This document shows positions 10,582 through 23,366 of a stretch of DNA of 64,000 bases, piece by piece. The stretch is from Strongylocentrotus purpuratus. Lineage: Eukaryota; Echinodermata; Echinoidea; Camarodonta; Strongylocentrotidae. The DNA is taken from the NCBI RefSeq assembly GCF_000002235.5, contig NW_022145609.1:31721301-31785300 (forward strand). Reading direction: 5' to 3'. A model generated the notes under the pieces. It had not been told where the DNA came from and did no database searches. It was given only the letters and a program-made list of their open reading frames with translations. Positions within the stretch are counted from its first letter, which is position 1; each line of letters opens with the position of its first letter. Position numbers and translations under genes: made by a program.

Positions 10582-11501
10582 CTGTAAATGAAAGAAAATA
10601 ATGAAACAAGAATTAACTCTTCCGTTGCTCTCTTCGCATTTCTCCATGTTTGCCACAACTGCATTTTTGCAGGAAAAAATAGGTAATCATTTGAAGGAAG
10701 GGTTGTTTTGTGCAACACATTGGATTTGTAAATTGACCCATTGTGATCTCGGTTAGCTACATGACAACCCTTTGAACACTGGCATGGGTTAATCTTGCGC
10801 TGGAAACAGTTAAATAATCTTGAAACCTTTGGTATATCTATCCCATTATAAAAACAATTATTTTATTTGTGTGGCTTATAAAGAGTTTTACAAAAATCGA
10901 ATTAGAATTCTGCTTCATCCAACATCACAGAAATACTTCATAATATATTTCTATTCAAAATAAGACTTTTTTTTAACAGTAGTTTTGGAGATGTGGCACT
11001 TTTCACTTTATATAACAATCAATACAAATTCAGCCCTCTTAAAGTACCCTCAAAAGTGAGTTCATACCAACTATACCATGTGACAAATTGTCACAAGTGG
11101 AAGTTAACCTATGAAGTGCTCTGTCAAAATTATATGCAAAAAGTAAAATAATGAACAGTATGCCTAATTTTCAACACCTTACAATGACCTTTTCACTGCT
11201 AATTTATGATTTACATGTAGGTGTATTTTTGTATGCTGATTATCTCACATGAAAGGCTCCCAGTTTAAAAGGAATGGCTTTCCCATGAACGTAAATTGTG
11301 AGGCATCTTTACCATCCAAAACAGATGATTGCAAAGATGGAAAAATGAGACCCTTTCAAAACATGTTTACAGTTAAAATCCATATCCACATGGAGGTAAA
11401 GCAATTACAGCTGATAAAGTCATCATTCATAGGGGTGTTTACGTCGATAGCAGATATAAACATGACGTTGGCAGGAATTATCTTCTAAGACAATTACAGC
11501 T

Positions 11502-11970
11502 TGTCCACACACAACACAATTTATCCCAAAACTCTATAGCGAAACGTCATATAAAGAATCATTGTATAAATTCCAGGGTGTACACACACACACAAGAAAG
11601 TAATCCCGAAACTCTAAAGCGAACCGTCGTAAAGGTGCGCAGTTTGCTACTGCGGTCATGAAATGGAAGTGGAAATGAGAGGTCAGGTCTCCTTTTGCTT
11701 GAGGTCGTGTTAAGCCCCGACCAGTTATACCATTTTAGCTCGACTAGTTATACTAGTTACGTCCACACATAACACATTCCGTGATTAGGCGTGATTAGGC
11801 GTGATTCTTTATTGAGTTCTAGTTCGAGGCGATGCCCGAACCCCCGTTGTATCGTTAGTAAGCGTCCACACACACACAATTTCATTGTATTAACTATCCC
11901 AAAATGGTATAACTATCCCGAAACGGTATAACTAATCATCTCTAATCACGGAAAGTGTTGTGTGTGGACA
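11502..11970. repeat. Foldback element, TGTCCACACACAAC family, copy 1
   Basis: The left terminus TGTCCACACACAACACAATT is mirrored by the right terminus GTGTTGTGTGTGGACA. The interior holds repeated GTTATACCGTTTCGGGATAG-like and GATTCTTTAT motifs in both orientations, plus several internal TCCACACA blocks. It is 469 bp long with no coding capacity. A second copy lies at 33736-34225 in the opposite orientation. Confidence 0.8.
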
Positions 11971-13014
11971 CGGGATTAGACAACCAATACCTAGACACAC
12001 TAGAGACCAACACCAGACCAACAGAAAACAGAACATGCAATAAGTCATTGCGGAGATGGAACTTGTACAAATGACACCAAATATTATAACAGATCTGTTA
12101 CACGTAGAGAAGTCCCACTTTGTACATTTTAGAATAATCACTGCCAAAGTGATGGATGTGCTTCATGAACATCTTTTTTTCGCCTTCTTGAAAAGAATAG
12201 TTTCACCTGTGTACCATAGAATAAATTAATAAAAGAGCAGTTGTCCCAATGGGTTTTTACAGTGTTTAACAAATTGCTTTTATCTGCCCATGCACAAATA
12301 GTATTTCTGACAGCTTCTTGGCTTGTTTCTGGAATATAACAGAAATGGCTAACCAGAACAAGAATTCAGCGGTAACACTGAAATGTTACAAGTACGTTTC
12401 GACAGAAAAGCAATAAACCATTTATTAGCGCAGCTCACAGAATTACCGAGGTACTCTAGATGTCTGGAAAGTGGAAATTGTTTGGGCATTGATGTAACAC
12501 CTTGTATTGTGATACGCAGTGACACCGTAACCTTAAGCCGTAATGTTCATGGAAACGTTTCTACAGAGCTGAGATGGCAAGCGTAACCAGAAAAAAATCC
12601 ACCTCTGAAGACGAGTACTATACTCTGTTAACATTACCTGTATAAACAAGACAAGAATATGGTTTGTTTCTACAGGAGTGTGAACCTACAAATCCATTAG
12701 ACACGGACAGTAACATAAAGTTGTGTCATTTTGAACATGAAGAAAACCATTTAAATTACCCTATATGGCCAAGTAGTGTAAAAAAGATATCTTTGCAGAT
12801 GCTCTCTCTCTAGCATTTCAATTAACAATAAATTAACAAAACACAAGCTAAATAATTTTAAATTGAAATCATCTGTTCTGGCGATTTTTGTAGATTTTTA
12901 TCATTAAAATGTCTGGAAATGTCATTTTGCATTTCTGTGTATCAAATGGATACCAGACAAATATATTATCTAGGGTCCTCTGGTAATTGTTGTGTTCCGT
13001 TAAAGTTTTATCGG

Positions 13015-13332
13015 GGGGGGGGGGGGGTTGAATTGGTATCAATGGTTGGGAGATGCGAAGGTCGAGGGTTCGAATCCCGACACGACACGGCACTTGCTAC
13101 TCTCCACCCAGGTGTTAAATAGGTACCCGGTAGGACGCGACCGTCATTGTTGGTCGAACAGTTTTTGAGCGTCATGTAACGCCTGGCTGGAATGCTCCCC
13201 AGGGAGTGGAGATTGTGCACACAGTGTGTGCGGGCAAGCACTGAATCCAATGACAGGGGTAATGGTATATTTGTAAAGCGCTTAGAGACATTTGTAAAAG
13301 CGCTATATAAAAATTAAATATTATTATTATTA
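13015..13332 (+). mobile_element. tRNA-derived SINE
   Basis: The head has an A-box-like TGGTATCAATGG (13034-13045) and a perfect B box GGTTCGAATCC (13067-13077), the internal promoter of RNA polymerase III. The body has no coding potential. The 3' end reads AAGCGCTTAGAGACATTTGT, then GCGCTATATAA, and finishes in (ATT)n, a tail typical of SINEs mobilised by a partner LINE with a short-repeat tail. A G run of about 12 precedes the head. Confidence 0.85.
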
Positions 13333-13431
13333 GGGCATAAATGTTTAAAAAGTTCAGCACACCCTAGTGATGCCTCTCGCTCCGGCAAGAGTACATCGCC
13401 TAGTAATGTGCCAAAATGATGTTTAAGGCTA

Positions 13432-13706
13432 TTACATCATCTGTTCAGAGCCAGAAGGCTGTTCACTCTGTGTTAAAGCCCTTCTGCACTAGTTTGGCCA
13501 GGGGGATTAGACACTGACAGGTGGTTACATGTATGTCATCAAATCAGCTCTCAGTTAACATAAGAAAAAGGGGATCATGGAGGACCAATAGGCACCGATT
13601 AGGCATGGTTTGCTATATAGAGGGCGCAAGTAGCTTTAAGTAGTGCAGTGGGGCTTAAAGGTATATGAGTTAATGCCCTTCTGGCTCAAAAGAGACCATA
13701 TCATCT
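13432..13706. repeat. Palindromic GTTAAC-CTTCTGGC repeat carrying a nested TTAA element
   Basis: Left part: CATCATCTGTTCAGAGCCAG with CACTCTGTGTTAA. Right part: TTAAAGGTATATGAGTTAAT with GCCCTTCTGGCTC. The two halves are separated by the element at 13477-13654. The uninterrupted copy at 20031-20122 reads CTCTGTGTTAAAGTATATGA at the same point, so it shows the empty site. Confidence 0.85.
13473..13658. mobile_element. TTAA-flanked non-autonomous element, copy 1 (nested)
   Basis: Begins after TTAA (13473-13476) with AGCCCTTCTGCACTAGTTTG and ends GTAGTGCAGTGGGGC before TTAA (13655-13658). It is 178 bp, about 80-90% similar by eye to the copy at 40625-40803, and has no coding capacity. Ends are AGCC...GGC(T). 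Confidence 0.85.
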
Positions 13707-13717
13707 GCTCAGAGTAA

Positions 13718-13892
13718 GGGTGCGTTCAATCGACACTTTTTCACCCTAGAATCACGATTTTTAAAGCGTTTTTTTCATCGGTCGTAAAATAAACGTGTTT
13801 AAGAACACAAACATGAAACGTTGAAAAAGATGCGTTTTGTATCATGATTCAGCAGAATCACGGTTGCTAAAATTTGATTGAACGAATGGAGA
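13718..13892. repeat. Foldback element, GGGTGCGTTCAA family, copy 2
   Basis: The left end GGGTGCGTTCAATCGACACT is matched by the right end TTTGATTGAACGAA. The interior has CACGATTTTTAAAGCG and AACGTGTTT motifs shared with 57355-57817. It is about 175 bp and sits directly beside the palindromic repeat. Confidence 0.65.
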
Positions 13893-16377
13893 GAAGGGCA
13901 TTGTCATGTCTCTATGCAACAATACAAACTTTGCCCCCTTAAGCTGCCCTCCCCCCCCCCCCCCCCATATTTGGCCTCTTCTGACCCTTAGGAATCAGGA
14001 GGAGGAGGTTAGACCATCATGATCTGACAGTGTCCCGACTGCCTTGAAGAGCATACATGAATTACATGTGCTTCATTACCGTGTATCTCGTTTCCTACAT
14101 GGTCATGCTCTCAATCATGTGCAGTAGAAGGATGTAAGGATGATTCTAAATGCCGCAAGCATATCACACCTTAGCCAAGGCCAAGACAAATAACTAGCCT
14201 CCTTTTAGACTACAAGCCATATCCTTCAAGAAGTCGTCATATTACAGGAGCACAAGCATGCGACCGAATCGCTTTACTTATCAGGAGTAGGTTTTCCATT
14301 TTCCTTCAAGACATGAGTGATGTGGATTGAACTTCGATGGAATCAAACATACATTGTAGCAATAGATGTTGTGAATTATTACACGAATTAAAGAAATATA
14401 ATTGCTTGTAAGACTGAAATGAGATTGGAGCGTGAGTAAAGTACAGAGCAACCTCTGTCCACCGCTGGAAAGCTACTTGTTACAGTGTGATGACGTAGCC
14501 GACGTGTGTTGATGCATCGGCCGGGCTCCACTATTTCGCCCATGCTAGATTCTAATTGGACTTACGGAGCAATTTAGGCCAATTACATCGATTCTCCTCA
14601 AGAATTTCTGTTTGAGGATTGTGCAAAATGTAGCAGAGGCCTGGGACGGAGCTTTGAAGGAATGTCGTCTTGTTTAAACACGCCATGATCAATTAACCTT
14701 TGGACAAATGAGTTTTAGAGACGTCTGTCGCCCTGTTCGCACCAACGATAAACTTGTTCTAGGAAATAGCTCCCAAGTTGACTTATCAAAGTATGTTCAT
14801 GCACTGTCTTCAATCAAATCCAAAACTTATAAATTCCTCTAGTGGTCACTTTGAATCTCCATCAAAATGAAATTATAACATGCACAAATCCCTCGCATCA
14901 ACGACCATTTAGAAACAAATGCAATCAAAAAATCAAAAAATCAAACAGGTGTGAAATTTGTATAAAGTTGATTTTTCACCTTGTTTTAAATGAAAAGCTA
15001 ATATATTATTTGTGCCTGACAAACCTGATTTTGCTTTTTATTATTTATGGAACAAATGCCATGTATAAGAGAAAACAAAATGTCAGTTTTTATAGACAAT
15101 ATGAACCGATTTTAGAGAATGTTTCAAACAAAGAGAAATAAATGCATGAACATTGAAATAACTCAAAACAATTTGATGAATATTATGAAGGGGAAAAAGT
15201 GAAGGAAACAAAGTTCAAATCAAATTCAAGTACAAAGAAAAGATGAAAGGAAGTACACTGTGATGAGCGATGAGAAGGGGGAAAAAAGAAAGAGAAAAAG
15301 AGTGTTAGACTGTAAATAATTGATCATGGATGATGAATAAGCAAAAAGCCCAGGAAAGCCCAGGAAAGATAAAGTAACACAAATGAAGAAAAGATTAAAG
15401 AAAGAAAGAGAACAAAAGAAAGAAATATATAAGGAGGTAATATAAACCACCATTTTCATATCGGGTACTGTTAGGGGAAATTCCCATCTTGCATATTAAA
15501 TCGACAGTCGGAGAAATCAGGTTGTCCTGAATACACTGTTCAACTAATCGCCCCCCAAAAAAAATGTGCACACACAGCCCAAATGCATTGAGATACTATA
15601 AGGAAACAAGCCTAAATCTTTACATGCAAGTTGTCATGAAATTCTGCTCTTTAATGTTCTTTAAATGCACATTGTGCATGAATTCATCCAATGACAGGGG
15701 AATAAACAAAATCTGTAAGGGCTTTTAGAAGATACTTTGCATTAAATCCAGATTATCATTATTTTTTTTGGGGGGGTCAATGTCCTTCTGCATCTCAGCT
15801 ACTTTGAAACAAGTTTTTCAACGTTAAAAAAATTAAGAACACCTCCATGTAGGTCTCTCTACATAACATTCACAAAAGCAAGAACACCTAGGTCCCTCAA
15901 ACCCACGCAAGCTGAAGCAAGCTATCCTTTCCTGCATCTGGTAGCCAAGGGTACACCTGAGCTTGAGTATCCCTTAGCAACGGAAGCCAGTAACCAATAC
16001 GAGCCCAAGCTATGTATGCAGGTCTCAATCACCGCTCCTAATTCCATTCACCTCTTCTTTACATCAACCGAGCACCCTATCCAACCCACCACTATCAATA
16101 TCAGTCTCCGCTGATAAAGGTGACCTATTTCCAGAAGCAGGGATAGAAAAGAGATTGCCCGGAACCAGGCTTTCCTTCGACTTCTATCCTATATCTCAAA
16201 AAACCCTTTCCTCCTCCACCTCCTCTTATTCTCGCCAAAGTATTTATTGCTCCTGACTTTTCAAAAGGAAGATATATATCCGTCAGCGTCTATGCACAGT
16301 ACAACGCAATGGTCTGATGACAGACATTCATTCTAACGTTATAACGGACGTATCGAAATCTTTCAACACGAGATTTC

Positions 16378-16453
16378 ATCTTTTTAGAGCCAGGAGGGCA
16401 ATAACTCTGTTCTAAATGAGTAAATGGCCTTTCTGGCTATCAGCAGGTGATAC
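16378..16453. repeat. Palindromic GTTAAC-CTTCTGGC repeat, diverged copy
   Basis: Left arm TTAGAGCCAGGAGGGCAATA; right arm GTAAATGGCCTTTCTGGC, then CAGGTGATAC. Same layout as the other copies but more diverged. Confidence 0.65.
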
Positions 16454-16926
16454 ATATCCATCAGCATAAGATTAACGATACAATGCAAGTATCTGGGACA
16501 TACATTCTTATACTAATTTAAACGTTTTAGAAATTGTGATACATGAGCCAGTCTTGAATTGGCAGTGATACAAATGAAAATCACAATGCCTAATTAATTA
16601 ATTATTCCCAATTGCACAATGAATTTCCACACAAAAAGAACTGCAACTCTCTGTTAGCCCACATTCTGCCTGTAATCTGCAAAGACATAATTTTCTAATG
16701 ATCAAAAGACAATTGAGGTAATTTGTCATGAAAAGGCAATATCTTTCAAACTTTAGATGATACATTTAAGATTTTATAGACAGACTAACATTGAACTGTT
16801 AATAATGTCATGGTATTTTCTCAGGAATTAATAATTATCTGGCTATGTTTAATGTCATACAACATGAACACAAATAGAGCTCTTTTTGCACTACTTTCTT
16901 AATTTTCATACATGGAAATAAAAAGG

Positions 16927-17135
16927 TCCCCCCCCCCCCCCCCCCCGTAACATATCTTCTTAAAATCCCATCATTTTAAAAAGAAATTTATTAGGCCTAG
17001 CAATTTTCTTCTTCCTCCCTCCCTCACTTTCTTTCTCACTCCATTCCTCTTTTCCCCTCCCCTCCTATGCCCCTTCCCCAATCCTCGCTACCTCTTTCCC
17101 TCCCTTTCATTCATTCCTTCTCCCCCCCCCCCCCC
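16927..17135. repeat. C homopolymers and C/T-rich low complexity
   Basis: C runs of about 20 (16927) and about 15 (17121) flank a C/T-rich stretch at 17010-17120. Simple sequence only. Confidence 0.9.
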
Positions 17136-17943
17136 ACCTGTACTTTGTTAACTTGAGAACCACTGCAACGCCCGTTAATGTATGTTCACCCCATCATACC
17201 ATGTAATCATCCAGCAGATAGTCTGTGGTCTTGTAAATCGAACAAATTTCCTGTGCAAGTTCACCAATTTCTCCTACTCTCACCACAGCCCCTCGATCTC
17301 CATGCCACCAGGCATCCGAAACCTCTCCCGGCCTTTGGGGTGGACGCACTTTAGGCTTTCATTTCATGCATGCAGCAGCTTTAGAAGTTGATGGAATACA
17401 AATCAACATTGCTTTTAAACTCGCTCAAGTGCAGGGATTGCTTTCACAGAACAAGATGAGACATTTTCGTGAAAACAAGAAAAGGATTTGGCAATAACAC
17501 CGGTCGGTTCTTGAAAGGCGCTGATCCAAGAGAGGAAATGAAGAAGTAAAGGAGAAACAGAAAGGAAAGGGAGACGGAAAAACAATAAATACCTCGAGAG
17601 GGTAGTTATTTGTACTGTTAAGTCAATCTTGAATTTAAATGATGCGTGATAAACTTCAAAGGTATTAATGCATTAAATTCAAATCACATGGTTTAATAGT
17701 ATCAAACTAAGTACTCTGCACTATGATTTAAATCAAATAGAAGTGTAATATGAATGGCAAGATACCCTTAAATAATTTCATTAGAACTTTTCTCATAGCA
17801 AAATAAAAATTATTAAATATTTACTCATTGTTCAGATTCAGATTTTAATTGGCACTGAATTGTAATGAGATCAAAATTCATATTAAAACTTTTATTCTTC
17901 AAAAATGGTAGACTTCGGGTGAAATTAATGTTTATGTACAAAT

Positions 17944-18171
17944 GAGAAATAGAGGAAGAAAGAGAGAGGGAGAAAGAGAGAAAGAGAAAAGAAATGAAGA
18001 GAGAGAGAGAGTGAAAGGAAGAGGAAAAGAAAGAAAGAGACGGAGAGGAGGGCGGTAGAAAAACATTGATGATTAGTTTTTTTCCACCATCATCACAAAA
18101 TTCAATGGAACTTCCATCTACACAAGCAATGATCTTTTGATACCCAAGAGAAAGAGAAATTGAGACAAAGA

Positions 18172-18209
<38 letters not shown>

Positions 18210-18216
18210 AAAGGGG
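17944..18216. repeat. GA-rich low-complexity blocks
   Basis: Polypurine on the plus strand at 17944-18050 and a perfect (GA)n at 18176-18205, separated by about 80 bp of ordinary sequence. Further GA/CT tracts lie at 21175-21320, 21655-21735, 36330-36425, 37610-37685, 39215-39720, 44480-44640 and 62255-62340. Confidence 0.9.
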
Positions 18217-18850
18217 GAGAGAGATCATGGATCAACTACTCTACTGCTCTATATGTGGCACTTTTTCACAGAAGAATTGAAGCTATTGGTAAATGGCAGG
18301 GGTGGATTGGGTAAACGAGGGCGCAAATTTCTCCTGGCATTCAATCTATCAACTAGGATGCTTCACATGGCTCTACGCTTGGTAAATGATGCGAGCCCAT
18401 AGATGCGTTTAGCCCGACATTAACCTTCTGAGTGCCACTTGATGACTGCCACTTGACTATAACAAGGACCATGCATCTTTGTCTGTCTATTAAGTTAATC
18501 TTGCAAGATAAGTATGTTAGTATGTGATAGGTTAATTTGATGGTGAGTGAGAGTGTAAACAATTTAAGAACACCATTGTCCTTGTCATTTCGTTTACTGA
18601 CTTTGCTTAAAAGCGGTTCAATGGGTCATGCGAATCTCTCCTCGATAATCTTTGTATCTTTCCTTCATCGCAATTAACTACCAAAAAGTAAATTCTGAGG
18701 TGCTTGTGACACGAAATAAGAGACCCCAAAATATGCTGTATTGGCTAAAACTTTCACCAAATCCCTCCCCCCCCCCCCCCCCCCGAAAAAAGAGAAGTTA
18801 TTGGACGGAAATGTACTTAAATATACTTTAATCCTATTGATATTAATACA

Positions 18851-19046
18851 CATACATGCCAACATTTGAAAATCAGAAATCTGTACAAATTATGCTATTT
18901 TCAAAAAAAAGAGGAACAATCCTAACTCTCCTATTCAATACTACAGACAAATTTGTACAGGAAGAGGAACACCTGCATTAAAATGATAATTATCTTCTCC
19001 CAAAAAGAGGAATGTTCCTCTTTAATCTGAACAGTTGGCATGTATG
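18851..19046. repeat. Foldback element with CATACATGCCAAC ends
   Basis: The left end CATACATGCCAACATTTGAA is mirrored by the right end, whose reverse complement is TTCATACATGCCAACTGTTC. Inside are AAAGAGGAACA and GAGGAATGTTCCTCTTT motifs, partly palindromic. It is about 196 bp. A related degenerate terminus (CATACCTGCGAACGGTTC) occurs at 60228, beside the 22-bp array with AGGAACC motifs. Confidence 0.7.
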
Positions 19047-19954
19047 AATACAAATCAAATGAAAGGGATTTATGAGCTCTTTTATTTGATATTGAATTCA
19101 TCATGATAGCACAAATATTTCTTGAGTTATGACAAATTAATTATTTTAGGCAAGTGAATATTTTCCTTGGAATTGCCCATAGAGACATAAATACACTCAG
19201 TCTCGTCATCTAAAATGTCTTCCTGAGACACCAAAACATGGCTACCAGAATAGAAAAGAAAAATCAATTTCAGCTGTAATTAGATTCTAAAAAGCCTCTC
19301 AGCAACAACTGAATAAACCATTGCCAATTTCCCTGGGGTCTGTCTATATATGAATGAATGAATGAATGCATACATACATACGCCCTTCCTACAGACAGTG
19401 ACTTGATCAACGCAAGTCAATATACACAGGATACATCATGATTGTTTTGTCTGCTTCGAGAATAAATAATGTGGAGAAAAAACATGACAAATAACTCGAA
19501 TTGTTGTTCCACTGGATAATTGTCCTACAAAATGGTGATATCCATTACACAGTTATTGAGTTTTGCCTGTATGTTGATGCATCATCGAAAGTAAAAATAA
19601 CTTTGATTTGTCACATTTCAAGTCATTATACAGAAATCATGCAGCGAAGATTTAATTCCATTAACACTTGATATGCTACTAATATTAATGTTAAGGATAT
19701 TCTTATACTTTTGTTCAATAAATAGCAAACTATGTGCTACTCTAAAATTTAGTCTCCTGAAGTGGAGTGTAAAACAAAAATAGAGGTGAAAACAATTTAC
19801 ATCCCTGGCTGCAATCAAACTAAGAGATAACTAATCTATCTAATTCAAACATTTCTTAACCCTATTTTCTCCTTCTTTTTAAATAAACCTTCTCTCAATT
19901 TTAATAAAGGAGATTTAAAGTACAGGTATAATTTTTTTTAATTTTTTTTTTACT

Positions 19955-20340
19955 ATGATACAGAGTAAACACCCTTCTAGCTCTGAAGAGACAATCTGTA
20001 TTATTGTAACTCTTGCCATTACTTTGTGCTTTACACATCGTCTGTTCAGAAGCAGAAGGGTGTAATAACTCTGTGTTAAAGTATATGAGTTAACACCCTT
20101 CTGGTTCCAAACAGATGACATGACACTTTAAATAAACACCAGAGACTGTTTCACCCCAAGCACTGAACAAATGGGAGGCTTCAATTACCTGGTGCTTAGT
20201 ATTCACAAAGAGTTAACACCCTTCTGGTTCCAAACGGATGACATGACACTTTAAACACCAGAGACCGTTTTACCCCAAGCACTGAACAAATGGGAGTCTT
20301 CAGTTACCTGGTGCTTAGTATTCACAAGGTCTGTATAAAC
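19955..20340. repeat. Cluster of palindromic repeats with a ~120-bp tandem duplication
   Basis: A half copy (19958-20005) is followed by a full uninterrupted palindrome at 20031-20122 (ATCGTCTGTTCAGAAGCAG ... ACACCCTTCTGGTTCC). Its right half plus about 90 bp of flank (to about 20210) is then repeated at 20213-20335; shared blocks include CCAAGCACTGAACAAATGGG and ACCTGGTGCTTAGTATTCAC. The duplication captures one palindrome arm with its flank, the same kind of event that could start the 107-bp satellite at 50.9 kb. Confidence 0.8.
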
Positions 20341-20459
20341 TAGGACATCTTGGATTACATCCAAAGATATTAGTGATTCAGTTTGAAGGCTAACCTCTTC
20401 TCCCACGAGAGATTCTTATTCGGGTCACTCACCACCTAAATTTGAGCGGTTTTAGGTTC

Positions 20460-20895
20460 ACTGAATATAATCAGAAGGCGCGTCTTCATCATCTCGAGAT
20501 TGCCAAATAGCCCGCTATTTCCGATTTGGGAAATAATCCCGAAGTAACAAATCGCATCTTCACTATTTCGAGATTCGACCTCGAAACTTGCAACTCGACC
20601 TAGAAAAATTAGCTCAAGATATTTTGCTCAGCGTTAGCGCGTATTGCGAATCTTCGGTCTAGTGAAGGACGCACGGGACAAATAGCTGGATATTTTGCCA
20701 AATAGTGGGATATTTTGCAAACTATCCCAAGATATTTTGGGATGACAATCCCGACCAAATATCCTTCTAATTGCTACTTCGGTCTGATGAAGATGCAAAT
20801 TAGCTGAATAGTTTGCGATCGGGATAGTTCAAATAGCTGGATATTTGGCAATCTCGAGATAGTGAAGACAGGCCTACTGAATATAATCAGAGGGC
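20460..20895. mobile_element. Foldback element, AGGCCTGTC-TCATC family, copy 2, with 20-bp flanking repeats
   Basis: Element at about 20480-20875: left arm CGTCTTCATCATCTCGAGAT then TGCCAAATAGCCCGCTATTT; right arm in reverse complement AGGCCTGTCTTCACTATCTC. The interior has many CGAG and GGGATA motifs in both orientations. It is flanked by nearly identical 20-bp direct repeats starting ACTGAATATAATCAGA (20460-20479 and 20876-20895, one mismatch), consistent with a long target-site duplication. Confidence 0.8.
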
Positions 20896-22782
20896 ATAGA
20901 AAGAGGACGAGATGGCTTGACTTTGGATGAACTGCAAAAACAGTAAGTTGTGCAAATGCGGCTTATCTTGTCAATCGTGCTATGTGAGTAAAATTTATTT
21001 TTGCATAAAAGGATTGCTCTTTCAAAGGCCAAGGGAAAATGTTATCTTTTAGGTAACAACAACTTTGCAAATATCAGTGGCATTTGTTTAAAAAAGTAAA
21101 GCGCGCATTGATGAATCTGATGAAAGGGATGTTGAAAGAGCAGGGAATATACATTATAAACTAAAATAATAGATAGAGAGACAGACTTAGAGTGACAAAT
21201 GGAGGGAGAGAGACAGGGAAGGAAAGAGAAGGAGAGAAAGAGAGAAAGACAGGGAAGGAAAGAGAAGGAGAGAAAGAGAGAGAGACAGAGAGATAGAGAG
21301 AAAGAGAAAGAAATATAGGAAGAAAAAAAAACTACAAAACCGTGGAGACACACGTATCGCACTATGATACAAAGACAATCTGTATAAGATGTGAACTTGT
21401 TCTGATACAGTATAATAACATGAAATGTTTAGAATTGATATGGGGAGTCAGAGAGAGAGAGAATTAGAAAAAAAAGAGGAGATGGGAAGAAAAAGAGATG
21501 AAGAGAGAAAAATGTTTGTAAGAAATGAATGGTACAATTTCACATTGACAATCTGCAGTAGATGTGAACTTGTTATAACACATGTAGTTCAATGGAGGGG
21601 CAAGATAAGAGTCAGATATCTAGCGAGGGAGGGGTGAAGGGCATGAGTGATGTGTGAGAGAAAGAGAGAGAGGGTGAGAGAAAGAGAGAGAGGGTGAGAG
21701 AAAGAGAGAGAGAGGGAGAGAGGGGGAGGGTAGGAGGGAAGGAGAAAAAGGTGATGGAAAAACTTTCAAAAGATTTAGACAAAGTGACAAGGTGCATCTT
21801 CACATTCGTAGTGGATATCATTATCATTTCAAACACAAATTAGTTCTGTTCCTACATCTACTCCTTGGGATATATTGACTTGATAGAGTTATTTGAGAGG
21901 TCTACGTGTACATGTATCAAATACCGCTAGAAGAAGAAAAAAAATCATTGAACATACTAAATAGAAATGCAATTCATGAGAGGAACTCGACAGAATAATA
22001 CAGATGTTTACATACTGTAAGTAATATAAACATTACCGCTATCATCTATAAGACACCACATACTAAAAGAATGCAGATATTTACAAATGGAGAGGTGATG
22101 TACTTTTTCTCTCTTATGAATTACAGCTATACAGTAAATGTCTAAGCTGGGCATTCCAAGTTAAAAGCATTCTTTGAAGTCTTCAACAGTATCCAGATCC
22201 TCGTGGATAACGACTGACCCTGTGCCCAATGTTGAGGTGATCATACAGGCTGAAGTGAGCGACCAAAATGACTCGCCTCACAGTACTCTTGCAATCTTAC
22301 TTAGAGTTCAAGGGTATCAACCAACCCCAACTAAATCCCAGCCATCCCCCCCCCCCCCACACACACCACCAATCCCCATCATCAAAAACAGATCTTTCCC
22401 TAATAAGACTCTATTCAAGATTTAACCCAAAAATATCTTCAAAATATTAATGAATGTAAAAGAGCTTATTGAAAATCTTCAGTCTATCCATTACTTTGGG
22501 CAAAGCATCCATGAATTTTACTTTTGTCCCCCCCCCCCCTACATGAGGGGATAAAGGCAATCAAATTCCAGGGTACATGCAGAAAAGGGGAAAAAATCAT
22601 TCTATTACAAGCCTGTATGCAAACCTTCTTTTTTTTCCTCCAATTTTGCAAGATATTTCTGTCAAGAATTATATGCAAACATGCAGAATATCTCTGTCTC
22701 TGCAAGTGATACTTGCAAATATGAATTAACTCTCTATAGGAAAGCATTACCATCACATGGATTGAAACTGTACTTCTATCTG

Positions 22783-23095
22783 TGGGGTGTTTCATAAAGC
22801 TGTTCGTAAAGTTACGCATGACTTCATGAATGACTTAAATATGAAAAGCCAAATGGGATGCTCTATCATTATCAGCTGCATCAACTAAAGTTGAACTGTG
22901 CAGATGTAGATTAACATTCTTATTATAACAAACAGTTTTAAAGCAAAGTATATTTTTTGCCATAATTTAATTGAGGTTATTGGAAATATAGTTACACTTT
23001 ATTAAAACATCAGGAAAAACTTTGGGCATCCTGTTTGGCTCTTTATATTCAAATCATTTGTAACTTTACGCACAGCTTTATGAAACACCCCCCTG
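22783..23095. repeat. Foldback element, GTTTCATAAAGC-end family
   Basis: The left end GGGGTGTTTCATAAAGCTGT continues TCGTAAAGTTACGCATGAC. The right end in reverse complement is GGGGGTGTTTCATAAAGCTG then TGCGTAAAGTTAC. About 310 bp, no coding capacity. Confidence 0.8.
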
Positions 23096-23366
23096 GTGTG
23101 AATGCAGCCAAAAGTACAAACCCATTTCAGCCTGTTCATGTGAACAAGGCTGGAATCTTGACGACTTCCTCATGTCATTAAACTAAAGCTCTAGGAATGG
23201 TTTTGACAGCAAACACAGAGCCTGTTTGTCTCCAGCCGAGATACCTACGGCTTCATTGTGGTCTTTGAGTTACAGCAAATGCCGACAAAAATATGATACA
23301 ACAGTTTTGCACATGACTCTGAAATTTCTGACTTTATATTTTAGAGTAGTCAAATGAAACATATAG

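Noticed and set aside
12869-13250. Open frames overlapping the SINE
   Set aside because: They read the SINE body or its complement; SINEs do not encode protein.
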